64,000 nucleotides of DNA, from assembly GCA_018697195.1 (NCBI GenBank), contig JAGMWU010000052.1, positions 1 through 64,000 on the forward strand. Reading direction: 5' to 3'. Both the position numbers and the translations under genes were made by a program. This DNA is from Certhia americana (lineage: Eukaryota > Chordata > Aves > Passeriformes > Certhiidae). Below the pieces are notes generated by a model. That model was not told the DNA's origin, ran no database searches, and saw nothing but the letters and a program-made list of their open reading frames with translations. Position 1 is the first letter of the stretch. Each line of letters begins with the position of its first letter. Positions 33,430-45,640 of this stretch are shown here, piece by piece.

Positions 33430-34685
33430 ATTCTCACCATCGACCAGCAATACCCTCTGCAGCAGCCCCTGGTCACTGGCTCTGCTCAGCTGGGGATGTC
33501 TGAGCAGCTCTGCTCCTGTCCAGCTCATGGCCATATCCTGAGGTCTGACAGTGGGAACCAGTGGCCAGGAGACACTTTATCAGGAGAGCCTGAAGGGGCT
33601 GTCATGGTTTGTAAGGGCTGATGCTTCCTGCCAAGAGTTCTGCCCATCCCTGAACACAGTTTTCCAGAAAGGTGTGTGTGACCTGCCTGTGGCCCAGCAC
33701 AGGGGCTCTAAAGTGTTGGCAGGAGCCTGGAGCCACCTCATCATTCTCCAGCTGTTCTCTAGTCCCATCTGAAAATAAATAAACCTCTCCTGTCTCCCCA
33801 GACCAGCCCCCTGGTTTAGCTGTGCTCTTTTCCACAGGTGTCTGTCCATAAAAAAGGGATGCTTTAATACATTCATGCCACAGGCCTTTCTTGTTGGTTT
33901 CTCCAGCATGACATACATACCTCCATGGCTGACCTGCACTGTTTGGCTTTGCAGCTTCCTGCTGGGAAGACCCTCTCCAGGAGAGCCCTTGGACACTGTG
34001 GCACTGCTGGTGCTCTGGGTCTGCCCTGTCCTTGTCTCCACCAGCTGGACAGACCCTGGGGATTCTGACTGGGGTCTCTCGGTTCTTGCCCTTTCTGATG
34101 TTTCATCCAGTGCCACAGGTGGCTGTGAACTCTCAAGGGTGCCTGTCCCTGCATGGGAACCTGTCTGGGGCTGGGGAGAGGGTTTGCTGGGTGGAGCTGA
34201 AGCCACAGTGGGCAGCACAGGGTCAGCTGTCAGGGCATGTTGCAGGCTTGCTGCTAAATTCTAGGGCGAGGAGCAAAAGATTGTAAAAAGGATAATATTC
34301 TGTTCGTAATTTGGATAAAATTAGTGGCTGTTTAATCATCCTAAGTTAATCAGTGGATGTGAGATGAGAGTCCTGCCATGGGCTAGGAAGTGTGAGCCTG
34401 CTGAGAGCACCAGGTGGGAGAGGGGCAGCAGCTGAGGGGGATGCTGCCACAGCCAAGATGAGAGAGGAATGAAACCTGGTATTGGATTTGTTTTGCTAGG
34501 AGCTGCGGATCAGCCAGCTAACGAGGCAGTGAGTTCTGAGGGCAGAGGAAGAGTTTGGGCCATGGTTGGTGCTCATTAGCAGCCAGAGACGTGAGGGCTG
34601 TGGGCGCCCTGGGGCTTGGGGCTGGCCTGTCCCTGGAAGGAGGGCGAGCACGCTGCTGCCGGTGGCTCCCAGCAGAACAGCCACT
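33430..34685. other. Unique sequence, no gene seen
   Basis: The phrase TGTCATGGTTTG at 33600-33611 resembles the start of many avian LTRs, and AATAAATAAA lies at 33774-33783, but no matching LTR end, target-site duplication or internal region was found. A 212-codon minus-strand frame (33580-34218) covers the same bases and has no recognised domain. Confidence 0.4.
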
Positions 34686-34935
34686 CTCGGAGCTGCGAAT
34701 GCTAAAGGCTTGAGAAATTAATTTTGCCTGTCAGAGATTCAAATGTACACGTGTGAACTGTGGTTCAGCAAGGTATGAACTGACCTGGCTGCGCTCCAGC
34801 TCTGGGAGCGCCGCTCACCGCAGGGGAGAGGAGGCCAGCGAGTACCTGCCAGTGTAAGCTGGTATTGTCTTCCACATAAAACATGCCCTTAATTAATAGC
34901 TAGCATGAACCTAAGCCACTATCTCTGCTATCAAT
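34686..34935. promoter_or_regulatory. Candidate enhancer-like block
   Basis: AGAAATTAATTTTGCCTGTCA (ATTAAT at 34717-34722, CTGTCA at 34728-34733) and TTAATTAA (34889-34896) flank a short CpG-bearing core with GAGCGCCGCTCACCGC around 34807. Two AT-rich, motif-bearing shoulders around a GC core is a common architecture of conserved elements. Unverified. Confidence 0.35.
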
Positions 34936-36050
34936 TTGTGGATGTGGTTGGATTGTCTGTCTCCCAGGACAGTAATATCCCTTCATCTTACTGCAAATTG
35001 CTCACAGCATCCTTCTATTACACAGGCTTAATGCTTGAAAAATAGAGATTTAATACTCTACCATATCAGACTAAGTGAGGTCAAAGCAATTCATATTCAC
35101 GATCCCACACAGCTCCCTGACGGTGTTCCTGTGAGGAAGGTGATGTGGAGGATGCAAACCAGCAAGGCTCTGCCCTGGCTCCCAGCTGTCCCACCCCAGC
35201 AGGGACCAGGACAGCCCCCATGGTGGAGGTGTTGGCTCATCCTCGGCAGGGGAGTGGGTGCACTGTGTGCCTGAGGGGCTCCTCCAGGCTGTGCCAGCCT
35301 CTGGGCCCATGTTGTTGCCACCCATTCCTGCATTTCCCATTTTGAGGGGTTTTGCTAGAGCAGAATGGCAGCAGCCCACGTGTTTTGTGTGTGTGATAGG
35401 ATCAAAAACTGCTTCTGGGGTTCCCAGGGTACTGAAGGTTCCCTGATGTGTTTTTAATGAGCTGGCTGAGCGTAACTGGTGTGCAAGTTTCCTCTGAAGT
35501 GCTGGTTGTCACCTTGGCTCTGGGCAGAAAGCCTGGGAGTAACATGTCCTGCGTTCACATGTTTATTTTTGTCCTGAAAGGTGTATATATATATATTGGG
35601 AAAAAATAGTAGCTGGTGTTTGTGCATTTCATCCCCAGCAAGAAAATATTTATCTCCAGGGATGATGCGTATATTGCCAGGACACATCCCTCCTGCATTT
35701 GTTTTTATGTGTGTGCCAGGACACGGATTTTGCCTGCAACTTGTGAGAAAATATCAAAGCACATAAAATAAAGGGGAAGTTTAGTTTCAGAGGGATTTAT
35801 GCTGAGAAATTAGATGTGGGTTAGGAGAAATATCCCTTTGCCTTGCACAAAATTGGCACAGTTACCATCACTCTGGTGGTGTGAGCTGAACGTCCAGCTG
35901 AATTTGCCAGCCAGGCACTGTCTGGGGAGCACAGGTACCCCAGCCCCGGGGCAGCACTCGCTGTGGGGAAGCATCAGTGCTGCTGCTGGACTGCCAACGC
36001 TGCTTCTCACAGGGAAAGGCTGTTCCTAAGTCTGAGGAATTTAGAGAATG
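34936..36050. other. Unique sequence with a short TA repeat
   Basis: A TA dinucleotide run lies at 35584-35597. Otherwise mixed unique sequence with ORFs no longer than about 100 codons; nothing recognised. Confidence 0.45.
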
Positions 36051-36350
36051 ATACCGCTGGACTCAAACGAGGTGGTGCAAGTCCCGGTGATGGCTACACA
36101 AAGGCGCTAATTGCGGCAGGAGAGGCGGCTCCGGAGCTCCCTGCTGGGAACATCCCCCGGTACCGGCGGGGACTGGAACCTCGGCACGGGAGGATTCGGG
36201 GCTGGAGCTGCCGGGCCCGCTGCTCTCCGAGGCACGGTGACACTCTGATGAGTGCTGACGGGTGGCTAATTGCTCGGGGCAGGCTGACAGAATGGAGCAG
36301 TTCTGAGAGCACCTCAGCTGCGGAGGTCAGCAGTGACGCAGAAGGCTTAA
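36051..36350. promoter_or_regulatory. Small CpG-island-like region
   Basis: About twenty CpG dinucleotides occur in under 300 bp (for example AACGAGG, TCCCGG, AGGCGC, GCGGCAGG, GGCGGCTCCGG, CCCCCGGTACCGGCGG, TCGGCACGGG, TTCGGGG, GCCGGGCCCGC, TCCGAGGCACGG, GACGGG, CTCGGGG), against a CpG-poor background. The 152-codon plus-strand frame across it is not convincing as protein. It could be the promoter or first exon of an unannotated noncoding transcript, an orphan CpG island, or a conserved enhancer core. Confidence 0.45.
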
Positions 36351-37600
36351 TTTTTCATAGCGTGCTCCTTGTATCCTACAACTCCTCCTGTAATGGACTA
36401 GCAAATTACCACACTATTTAAAAGGCAGCAATTTATAACATTTGGATAACTGCATGCTCCTGAGGGTACGTTTTCCGTGCCTGCAGAGAGAATGAGTGGG
36501 AATGCTGCTATCCCTGCAGAGTGAGCACATGGGAGCACACACACACCTCTGCCATGCCAACACCTCCCCTCCAGCACAGGTCAGAGACTCATCAGGCTTC
36601 CTGGAAAAAAAACCTCTGCCTCTCAGACCTGGGCTGCCTCTGCCCATTTCAACATGATGCTGGTTTAGGGACCCTGGTGACGTTCCCGTGCCCACCCAGT
36701 GCCACCATTCCCCAATGTCACCGTTCCCCAGTGTCACCATCTGGGGTCCATGTGTGCATTGCTCTGGGTGCACCTGGCTGTCTCCATGCCTGCACTGCCT
36801 CCTGTCACAGGGGAATGACTTCAGTCCCCAAGTGAAGTCCAAGTGGTTGCTCCCACACAGGGACTGCAATCATGAGAAGGGGGTAGGGCTCATGGAACTG
36901 TACTGACCTGATTTAAAAAGCCCCCAAAGTCAGCAGACAATTCTTTTAAAGATGTCTTCTTGTCTCTTTGTGGGAAGGCACCTTGGGGCTCCATCCCAGG
37001 TGCAGCTGCCCTCGTGTCTGTCAGTTCTCTGCAGACACACTCAGGCCACCACACGTCTGAGTGTCCCATTCACTTCATGTCCGTGCTGCCCCGCTGCTGC
37101 TGCTGTTGTTGCATAAACATCACTTTTGCTGCCTGTGAGGAATTTAATTTCTCACTGAAGAGTCTGAAGAACTGAGTGCCTGAAGAATTTGTGTGGAAAC
37201 ACACATCCCTCTCAAGCAGCTCAACTCTCACCCCTGGGTCATGGCAGCAGGTCAGCTCTTCCTGCACAAATTGGGCACTCTGCAATTTCCTCACAGAAGC
37301 TGCTACTTTCCACAGAACCGACAGGTTCCATGTCCTGGGAGGAAGGGAACACGAGATCCAAGAGCAGGTGTGAAGCCCAGGCACTGATGCATCCCCTTGT
37401 CACACTGTAGGAGTGAACAGAGCACAGGACAGTACAGGAGCAGGGAGCCACAGAGCCACAGAGCTGTTTGGGTGGACAGTTTGCAGGGAATGTGGGTTTG
37501 ACAGCAGAGTGTTCCCGTATTAGCACCACAGCAGCAGGTGCTATTAACTGTCTGCTTTCCCTCTGGAGTGGTGTAACTGCTCCATGCAGCAGAGATGCAT
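36351..37600. other. Unique sequence with a small 15-bp repeat
   Basis: At about 36699-36743 a 15-bp unit close to CACCATTCCCCAATGT is repeated nearly three times. A short CTG/TTG run lies at 37094-37112. No gene recognised. Confidence 0.45.
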
Positions 37601-37745
37601 CCAATTAATCGGATGGATAAAAGTGGTTAATGCACCTTGGAGAAGCATAATTTAATTGGAAATTATTATTATGTTCTGCTCCTATGTAAAGAGTGTGAGA
37701 ATCAGCACTAATGGCTCTGTATGAACATGACTTTTAATTGCTCTG
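37601..37745. promoter_or_regulatory. AT-rich candidate regulatory block
   Basis: CCAATTAATCGGATGG at about 37601-37616, GTGGTTAATGC near 37624 and CATAATTTAATTGG near 37648 place several homeodomain-type cores in 60 bp. Flanks are GC-richer. Inferred only. Confidence 0.33.
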
Positions 37746-38850
37746 AGGTTCTGTGATTCAGGCTTCTTTCTGGTTATGGTTTTGTTTATCAGAGGTGTTT
37801 GGTGGGATGCAATAACACACTGGGGTCGACTGACGTACATTGCCATGAGTCAAGGCTGTCACTCCTCTTTGTGCTGATTCTAGGGTGGAGTTTGAGTGCA
37901 TGGTGTGCCTTTGAAACCCACAAGGACGCCTCCTGAGAGCATCCCTGGCTGGATGCTGAACTCCTGGCTGAGCTTCGGCCCCGTGTGGGGAGGCAAAGGC
38001 TGTTCCCTGCTGCACTGCCCCTCTCAGCACTGCCCTGCTCACATCCCTGCCACCCCAGCAGGGTCTGCAGGATGCTGCATGTGCAGCTGTGACAGCTCCT
38101 TGCTGCTCCCACACGGCTGTGGATGCTGTGGGGTCACAGAGATGCTGTGGAACTCACAGAGTGGAGTTCCTGGTACCCTGCACAGGCTGCTCACCCGTGG
38201 GGTGCACGAGAGATGGAGAATGGAGCCAACAGAGCCTGCAAAGAAGACAGCAACCCAAAGGAGGGAAACTTTCTCCCCCACCAGGCTGTGAACCCTCCCT
38301 GGCTCACAGACCACTTGTGGTGTCTTTTACAGCCCCTCTGGTTTACCAGAATGGTGCTTATAGAGGTGGGGAAAATGTGGATTTGCAATGGCGTGGAAAA
38401 TGTCTGTGAGGAGACAAGACATCAGGCTGCCATCAGCACAAAATATATCTGTGCCTTGTTTTCCTGCTTTCCTGGCTTTGGACAAGTGCCACCACAACCA
38501 ACAATTTTCCTGTTCTTTTTTAGCTTTGCTTTCACAAGTATCTTAAGCCAACTCCCTCCATCTCAGCAGAAACAGAATACACTGATGGGTATAAAATAAA
38601 AAAAAATCAGGATTTTTAATCTGCCAAAGAGAAACAGGGAGAACCTTCATTGGGCTGGTGGTTGCAGATTTGGATCTGGCTGTGTGCAGCGTGCCTTGCC
38701 CTTGCCCATTCCCCTGGCCCCTCCAGAGGGGTGGCTGTGGAGAGTGCTCTGAGCTTCCAGGGGTTTCCCACAGCAGATGGAGGTCAGTGAGAGTCTCCTG
38801 GCTACAGGTGCACTAATCCACCTCCCCGGGGGCTTCCTGGGACCCTGGCT
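37746..38850. other. Unique sequence, no gene seen
   Basis: Open frames up to 158 codons on both strands without domains; an A-run occurs near 38600. Nothing recognised. Confidence 0.45.
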
Positions 38851-38880
38851 GGGAGGGAGGGAGGGAGGGAGGGAGGGAGG
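38851..38880 (+). repeat. (GGGA)n microsatellite, about 7.5 units
   Basis: A perfect GGGA tetranucleotide run. The G-rich strand could form G-quadruplexes, which is a general property of such sequence rather than evidence of function. Confidence 0.97.
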
Positions 38881-39190
38881 TGTCTGTGGGGCTGGTGTCC
38901 ATCCTGTCCATGTGGCTGCTGTGGGGGAGGCCAGCACAGCCGTGGGGGCTCACCGAGGGTGTGGGTGCTGTGCCCCTGGCTCTGCTCTACCAGCACACAC
39001 CTGGAGCTTGCCCACCACAATCTCATCACCAGAGAGTCCTTTTAAAACCCATCACAAGAGCCCAGGCAGTAAAGTTGTAACCCGGGCACTGGAAGGAATC
39101 TGTACCACAGCTGGGGTGGCTCAGAGCCAGGGGGAGACAATGGTCATGGGGGTCCCAGCACACAGGCAGGGCAGCAGGGCTGTGCCTCCA
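38881..39190. other. GC-rich unique sequence, no gene seen
   Basis: Nothing recognised. Confidence 0.35.
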
Positions 39191-39650
39191 GTGCACTCCT
39201 AAGTGGAGCTGATTTAATAAACAGCAGGAGTGTTTTCCCAGGCCACATGCTGAGCTGTATTCAAAATACATTTGTACGAACATCAATTTTTAATGCAATT
39301 TATGCCAAATGTTGTTGCAAAAAGCAGCCGTTAACATGACATTAATTCAATCACTGGAAATACAGTACGTGCTGCTAAATGAAAACATGTTATTAGTCAA
39401 TTACATTAACTGGATGTAACACTTCCAAACACAACGTAATATGGTTTGTACATGGTTAATTACGTTGTACAAATTACATGGCAATAAGGCTTAGCACTGG
39501 ACACACACATGCAATTAATACATAAGCAGAAAAAACAGCTTGTGATTCACATCTGAACTATGTAAAAATTATTTGAAATATAAATATCTTGCAAGCTTGA
39601 AATAAAGAGGCAGAATTATGCTGATACTATAATGGGCACAGGGTAATTTC
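39191..39650. promoter_or_regulatory. Long AT-rich candidate conserved noncoding element
   Basis: About 450 bp of AT-rich DNA nearly free of ORFs, with many ATTAAT/TTAATT cores (around 39340, 39397-39407, 39456-39461 and 39512). It contains a nested dyad: ACAACGTAAT (39431-39440) and its exact reverse complement ATTACGTTGT (39459-39468), with TTTGTAC and GTACAAA inside and overlapping. The symmetry around a TTAATTA core suggests paired protein binding. One of the better candidate elements; conservation unverified. Confidence 0.4.
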
Positions 39651-41200
39651 TAAAATAGCCAGGAAGGCCTTTGTGAGGAGATCACAGATGTTCGTGGTTG
39701 CTTTCACGAGTTTTAATTTGCTTTGAAAAGACCATTTTAATTTTAAACAGAAACACTCCTGGCCCTGATGGAGTCTCTCTATGCTCAGGAATCTGTCAGT
39801 GCCCACGCAAGCCTCCTCCTTTGTTTGTGTTTTAGGGAGAATTTGCACCCACTCACGGGGAATGGTGCCAGCCCCTGGTGCCAGGAGTGGGCACTGTGCC
39901 TGGCAGCCTCCGGCGTGCCACCAGTGCCACCAACCCCCCCTCAGCCTGTGTCCCACCACTGGGGTGTCCAGTGGGGAGCCCCACAGCTCTGCCACCTCGG
40001 GGACCCCCACTGGGGGGGTCATGAATGCCCAGCCCTGGAGAGTTCTGGAAAGAGGAGGTTGTTCCTGGGAAGGACTTGGTTCTGTGTCCCCGGGCAGCTG
40101 TAGCCCAGGATGGACATCCAAGGCAGCAGCCCAACACTGTTCCTGCTCTGCAGGGAAGGAACTGCATGCCCAGACCTGGCAGTCTATGGACCCCCAGCCC
40201 CGAGGGCAGCTCTTTGCTGCTGGCATGACGTGGCTGGCACCTTTGGGAGAGCAGAGTTCCAGGCTCTTGCTCCCAGGGGTCTTGGATTGGGGCCACGTCT
40301 CCTCCTCCCTGGGGACTCTGCCCTGCAGAGGCATCAAACTGTGCGCAGGAGGCACAAACAGGCAGAGCTCTAGAAAGGCAGTTTTATACCTATTGCTGCA
40401 ATAATTATCACAGTTCATGGAAATGTGACTTTCCCCCTCCATTACTCCATCAGCAATCCTAACAGCATTGCAGCAGGGCTTGGAGGGTGGGGGGCACACA
40501 CTGCCCCACACTGCTGCCTCCATGGCACCAAAACAGTTTGGAGGGTGCAGCCAAGGGTGTGAATGAGGGGGGAAAGGAGATGTGGCAGTGGTTGTCACCC
40601 CACTGTCCTGCGGCTCCACTGCTGGGGTTGGGTGCTGCTCTGGCAGCTCCTGGGTGCCCACCCCTGCCCAGGGACAGGCAGCCTGCCCGTGCTGGGCTGA
40701 GATTTAATTTGGCATACCCAGGGGCACAGTTGGCAGCCACTGTGTGCTGGAGTGTGGCTGATTGGTTTCACAGGGAGAGGGGAGTGATCTGAGCAGCCAC
40801 TGTAGGGCTGGCACAGGCACACAGAGCACTGCTGCAGCCACTGGCAGAGCAGTGACACAGCTCTCACAGATACTCCTGTCTCATCTGTCTCGAGTAAATC
40901 AGAGCAAAGCTGGAAACATCAGAGCATGCAAAATGCAAAAGCAATAAAAAACTCCTGACTCCCACCGAAGGCAGGGTGTGTCTGACATGACCACTGGCAG
41001 CAGAAGGATTTCACATGATGGGGGGCTGCTCACATGAGGAATTGTTCATTATTTAGTGGCTGCTTAAGGGGCTGGGGAAACAAAACTCAAAGCTCCTGCT
41101 GTTCTCTGGTGATGAAAGTGCTGCAGCTGCCCCACTGCAGCCGTGTTTACGTCCAGCCTCACCTGCACTGGGAGCTGGAGAGGTGTCTGGCTGTTTGCTC
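39651..41200. other. GC-rich unique sequence, no gene seen
   Basis: The 344-codon minus-strand frame 39627-40661 is one of the longest openings in the window. It overlaps a 207-codon plus-strand frame and others over the same bases, starts inside an AT-rich block, and has no recognised domain, so I do not call it a gene. Confidence 0.5.
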
Positions 41201-41470
41201 AGAAATGAAAGCGCTGAGAATCAATCATTTGTTTACATTGTAGGACTTGTTGAAAATCAATTGGCTCCACATGCTGCAGATCTGATTGCATTTTGTTAGC
41301 GGTCACAGGGAATGGTTTTCCCTTGACATGTCTGTGTTTGTGGTTTCTCCAATGCATCAGTTGTACCAAGCTTTTAGGATAATTGAGACTGAGCAACAAT
41401 CCCCTTTATAAATATTAACTCTGATATGCTTGGGAAACTCTGCCTCTCCTGGATGAATTTTTAACTAGCT
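41201..41470. other. AT-leaning unique sequence
   Basis: Moderately AT-rich with GAAAATCAATTGG and TTTTTAACTAGCTTTT phrases. It may be another weak noncoding element, but motif density is low. No gene. Confidence 0.3.
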
Positions 41471-42291
41471 TTTTAATCTATTGTTCCTTGTTAGAACAGC
41501 AGGAGCATTCCTTGGTGCCTGTTCCTGCCTCCCCAGCTGCAAGAGAGTGACATCCCTGCTGAACTTCACTCCCAGGGCAGAGTCCCAAAGCCCCTGGTCC
41601 CAGGGCAGGGCTCCTGCTCCTGCCCTGCCCTTGGGGACAACCCCGCAGAGCAGGGACACAGGGCTGGGAGCAGCCTTACAGGGGCTCAGGAGAAGTTTGG
41701 TTCCTCCCAAAGGGACTGGTACACAGGGATAAGTTTCCATGTGGATCCTTGGAAGTTTCCTGAGGTGATGCTTGGGACAAACAGAGCCCAGGAGCAGGGC
41801 AATATGTTGGAGCAGATGCCTGTCCCTGTGCCCACCCATCGCAAACAGCCCAAGTGATGCAGCCTCAGCACCCTCAGAAAACTGGGGAGACAGCCCTGTC
41901 TGAGCCAGGGGAGCTGGGGGACCCCGGCCAGCCCCAGAGCCCTGCACACAGCGATGGAGGGATGTCCCCCGGGAGGGTGTGCTGGGCTCGAGGAACTGGG
42001 AAGGCTCTGGAATGGGCTCCTCTCTGCAGCAGGGGCTGCCAGGCCCTTCTGAGCCCTCCTTCCTCCTGGAGTTTGGTTCTGCAGAACAGCCCGTCACAGT
42101 CCAACAGCTCTGGCCTGGCTCAGCTGAACTGTTTCTTTTCCCCCACAATCAGATGTTGCCCTCTTTAATATTATCTGAACATCTGTCAAATTGTGGATCT
42201 TTTTGTGAAACCTCTGTACAGGAAGAGACAAAAGGCAGCAGGGATGCTGTTGAAATGAAAGCTCTGCTTTACATTTCAAATGCCCTAACAG
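41471..42291. other. GC-rich unique sequence, no gene seen
   Basis: A 227-codon minus-strand frame (41465-42148) overlaps plus-strand frames of over 100 codons. No domain was recognised. Confidence 0.45.
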
Positions 42292-42332
42292 ATTTTTCTT
42301 TTCTTTTTTTTTTTTTTTCTTTTTTTTTTTTC
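42292..42332. repeat. T-rich low-complexity tract
   Basis: Two long T runs separated by single C bases. No element body is recognisable on either side. Confidence 0.95.
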
Positions 42333-43600
42333 CTCCTTGGATTTTTAATAAAAGCTTTAAACAGACCTTTTATTTAATGGTGGTTGCTTGCCAAAGGACA
42401 TGTCAGTGGGGATGTGAGGAAGCTGCTGCATTCAGAGGTTGCACAAGTCACTGCCCCAACTAGGCTTGGTGTTCCAGGCTGGTGCGTGCCTGTTCCAGTG
42501 GAGTGGCTGCTGATCTTCCACAGGGACAGGATGGATGGATTGCCTGGAGAACCCGGGCACGTGCTGCCAGCATTTGCCTAATAGGCACCTCACAAATGTG
42601 TCCTGGGAGCTGAGCTTGCCTCCTGAGCAGCTGCTGTTTCTCTCCAGTAAGTATGTAAAGCCTAGCACATTCCCAAGTGCTGGAGGTTTTTGCTGGGGTC
42701 CAGAGGCTGCATGCTGCCACTGTGGCTGGAAGATCCCCAGGGGGAATTCCAGAGCTTCATGATACGAGCAACATCAAATGAAATAACTATTCTTGGGCAC
42801 TCAGGCAGTACTTTCAGGTTTCTAAGCAGTCTGTATCATGCTGTGGCTATTATTAAAATGCTCCTGTTGTCAGTACAGTGCAGCTTGCTCTGAAGAGTGC
42901 ACAGAGATTTAAGCCCAAGAAATCCATGTAATGTTCTCACGGGCCAGGCTGGGGACAGTAGCATTTATCCCAAGGGGAGCTGGACCCTGACACAGCTCTG
43001 CCCCACTCCGTGCTGTCTGCCCCTGTCTGGGGCCGCAGAAGATGGCCAGGGTGACCAGGAACCACAGGGCACTTGCACCACATCCCGTTTCCTTCTTCTG
43101 CCCCCCAGTGCTGTGGAGCCTTGCCCCACAGCCAGCCCTGGCACACTGCAGGCTGGAAACAGTTCCTGGAGTGCTCCTGGCTCACTCTGGCTGGGGGCAA
43201 TGCACGGCACCTCCTTCGCAAGGAGGAAAATTAAATTCCTGGTGCCAGGAGGACTCTTAGCTGTTGGGAGCCCTTCCTCAGCCGCCACTGGCCCAGCAGA
43301 GGGGGGAGACTCTGGCTGGCTGTCCTGCCAAACAGCTATACCCACATTTCAGTGCTTGGGGAGGGCAGGTTATTTCCTGACTGCTTGGCATGGTTGCAGA
43401 TTTCAGTGGAAAAGCTAAACCAGACAGACTGTGGAGTGTCACACTGTGTTAGCTCTGTGCAGAGAAGAGTTGTCAACCCCCCAAACAAGACACGGGAGAA
43501 GCCTGGAACTGACACGGGTGCTGGTGTGTGCTGAGGCAGGGGCTGGGACACCTTCCTGGCTGCCAAACTCGGCGTCAAAGTCTGCAGCCTGAACCAAGGT
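42333..43600. other. Unique sequence, no gene seen
   Basis: A 173-codon plus-strand frame (42897-43418) and minus-strand frames overlap each other. Nothing recognised. Confidence 0.45.
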
Positions 43601-43870
43601 GATGGAAGTGGATTTATTTAAATTGCCAGGATAAATTAACTTTTAAAGTCACAGTGAAAAAGTCTGTGCTGCAAATAAGGGCCATGAATATTCAGGCACA
43701 TGTACTCATTGAATTAGTTTGTTGCAAACATATTTGGAGGCAGCTGTTCATTTAATAATCAGGGATAATCACAGAAATAGGCGACCGGTTACTCCATCTA
43801 AATTGCATGGTTAAAATTATAATTTTATAACTCTATCTCAGCAATTAGATTTAATAGCTGTGGAAATCCA
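43601..43870. promoter_or_regulatory. AT-rich candidate conserved noncoding element
   Basis: Contains GGATAAATTAAC, CATTTAATAATCAGGG, GGTTAAAATTATAATTTT (around 43809-43826) and CAGCAATTAGATTTAATAGC (43839-43858), an ORF-free AT-rich block bounded by GC-rich DNA. Inferred regulatory. Confidence 0.36.
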
Positions 43871-45534
43871 GCAAAACCCAGTTGAGGGAAAGCTGTTACT
43901 CCTTTAGTGCAGAAAAGCCAAGGTCAGGCTAGGGCTGCCCTCTTCCCACACCAGAGACACAGGGCTGGGGCTGTTTCCAATGCTGCCCAAAGCACAGAGC
44001 TGGGACTTCTGGGCTAAACACCCTAATTCCAGCACTGAACCAGGCAGGGGTTGGTTTTCTTGGCATTTCCTGTCTTCATTACAATATTTGTCCCAAGAAC
44101 AGATTAATTCCTCTCATTCTTTCTGCCTTTCCAGCCTTTTGTCACAGGAATGCATTTCATAGGACTGTAATGTGTGATACTTGCTCTGAGTTATGGCTCT
44201 GCCATACGCTGTAAAAGTTTGACTCTCTCAGTATTGTACATTTGGATTCTACCCCTGCAGGCTATAAACAACCCAAATTACCTCTTTCTTTAGCTTCCAA
44301 GAGGACTAATCCCCTGTCTAGTGCTTTATCAGTCAGTTGAGAAAGAGTGAGACCAACTTGCCAATCCAAACAGAATATATTGGAAAAACTGTATCTCCAG
44401 AGCACGGCCCTGTCCATAACTCACCAACCAGCTCAGCCAGGGGAACCTGGTGCTGCTGTCACCTCTGGGTCTGTAAGGGACCAGCAGCACCACCCAGCCA
44501 CCATCATCCCTCCTGCCCCATCAGCCTCTCCTGCAGGAAGGGTGGAATGGTGAGGGGTGGTCAGCTGCTGGCTGAGACCCTTTCAACAGCCCAAAGCCTG
44601 TGCTGGTGATGTGCTCAGTGTTGCCAGCAGCTTTTGCTGTCCCTCCACCACTGCCCAGGGTCTGGCCTGCTGTGTGCTGAGAGCTGCAGTGGGCAGGGAG
44701 CTGCACTGGGGACACTCTTTGTGGGGTGGGGCTCTCCCTGGAAAAGGAAGCCAGAATTCACCACAGCCACCATGGGAAGAGACATCCTGGCCCCCAAGGG
44801 TTCCCTCCTGCCCACAACAGGCATTTCCTTGGCTTAGCTGGAACTCCTCTCCAGCACCAGGCCAGCGTGGTTGCTCCAAGGTTTAAGACGTTATTAGAAA
44901 ATGAGAGGTTAGAGCATGTTCCAGAAGAGAAGGAAATTTATTGTTGCCCTGGCCCTGCAGCAAAGCAAAACTCAAATAACCCAGGTGCGGGGAGGACGAT
45001 AAATCCCTGCTGGCAATCACACTGCTAAAAGGATGGTGACAGCCACAGCAAAGTTTGGCCAGTTAATATTTCTCATATCTGAGTGAGAAAAATAGCTACA
45101 TTTAAAATGATATCTCTGCTGAATTACACAAGGAGAAAGTCCAGATAGCTGTAATGCCTTCTAAACACCTTGCCACAGGAGGTGCTGGTTTGCAGAGGGC
45201 TCCTGGAGCAGCAGAGGGTCCCAGGGGTCTCCTCCCCACTGTCTGAAGGATCCCTCTGGGTAGGGAGCTCTCTGCCCAGTCAGCCCTGGTGCCACGTCCT
45301 GCCCTGAGCCAGGCAAGGGTGTCTCATTTGAAAAGGGGAGAGCAAGATGAGGAGAGGGAAAGGGTGAGGAATGAGGGCTCCAACAGGCATCAGGTGGTTA
45401 AAGCACTCGAGGGGTGTGAGAAGAGGGGCCCCACTGGTGTGACCAGACAGTGACTGTGTGGGTCAGTGAGCTCAGCACCGGACAGGCACGATTGAGTGCT
45501 GCTGCTTCTGAGGGGATGAGGAGGGTACCCATCA
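43871..45534. other. Unique sequence, no gene seen
   Basis: Overlapping ORFs up to 109 codons, no domain. A weakly AT-rich patch lies at 45060-45130. Nothing recognised. Confidence 0.4.
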
Positions 45535-45640
45535 CCCTAAGAGCTCTAATTCCTTTTCTCATTTAAAGACTTAATTATGAGAAACTTCCTCTCCTTAATT
45601 TGTATTTCCAGGCAGTCACTATTGTGAAGCCAGACTTGTC
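45535..45640. promoter_or_regulatory. Short AT-rich candidate regulatory block
   Basis: Contains an exact TAATTA (45571-45576), a CTAATTCC phrase near 45547 and CTTAATTTG near 45595. Small and only weakly supported. Confidence 0.28.

Noticed and set aside
33600..33840. Possible solo LTR starting TGTCATGGTTTG with AATAAA near 33774
   Set aside because: No matching end, no target-site duplication and no internal retroviral sequence. The start phrase alone is too short.
39627..40661. 344-codon open frame on the minus strand
   Set aside because: It overlaps a 207-codon plus-strand frame and ends in an AT-rich block. There is no domain or family resemblance.
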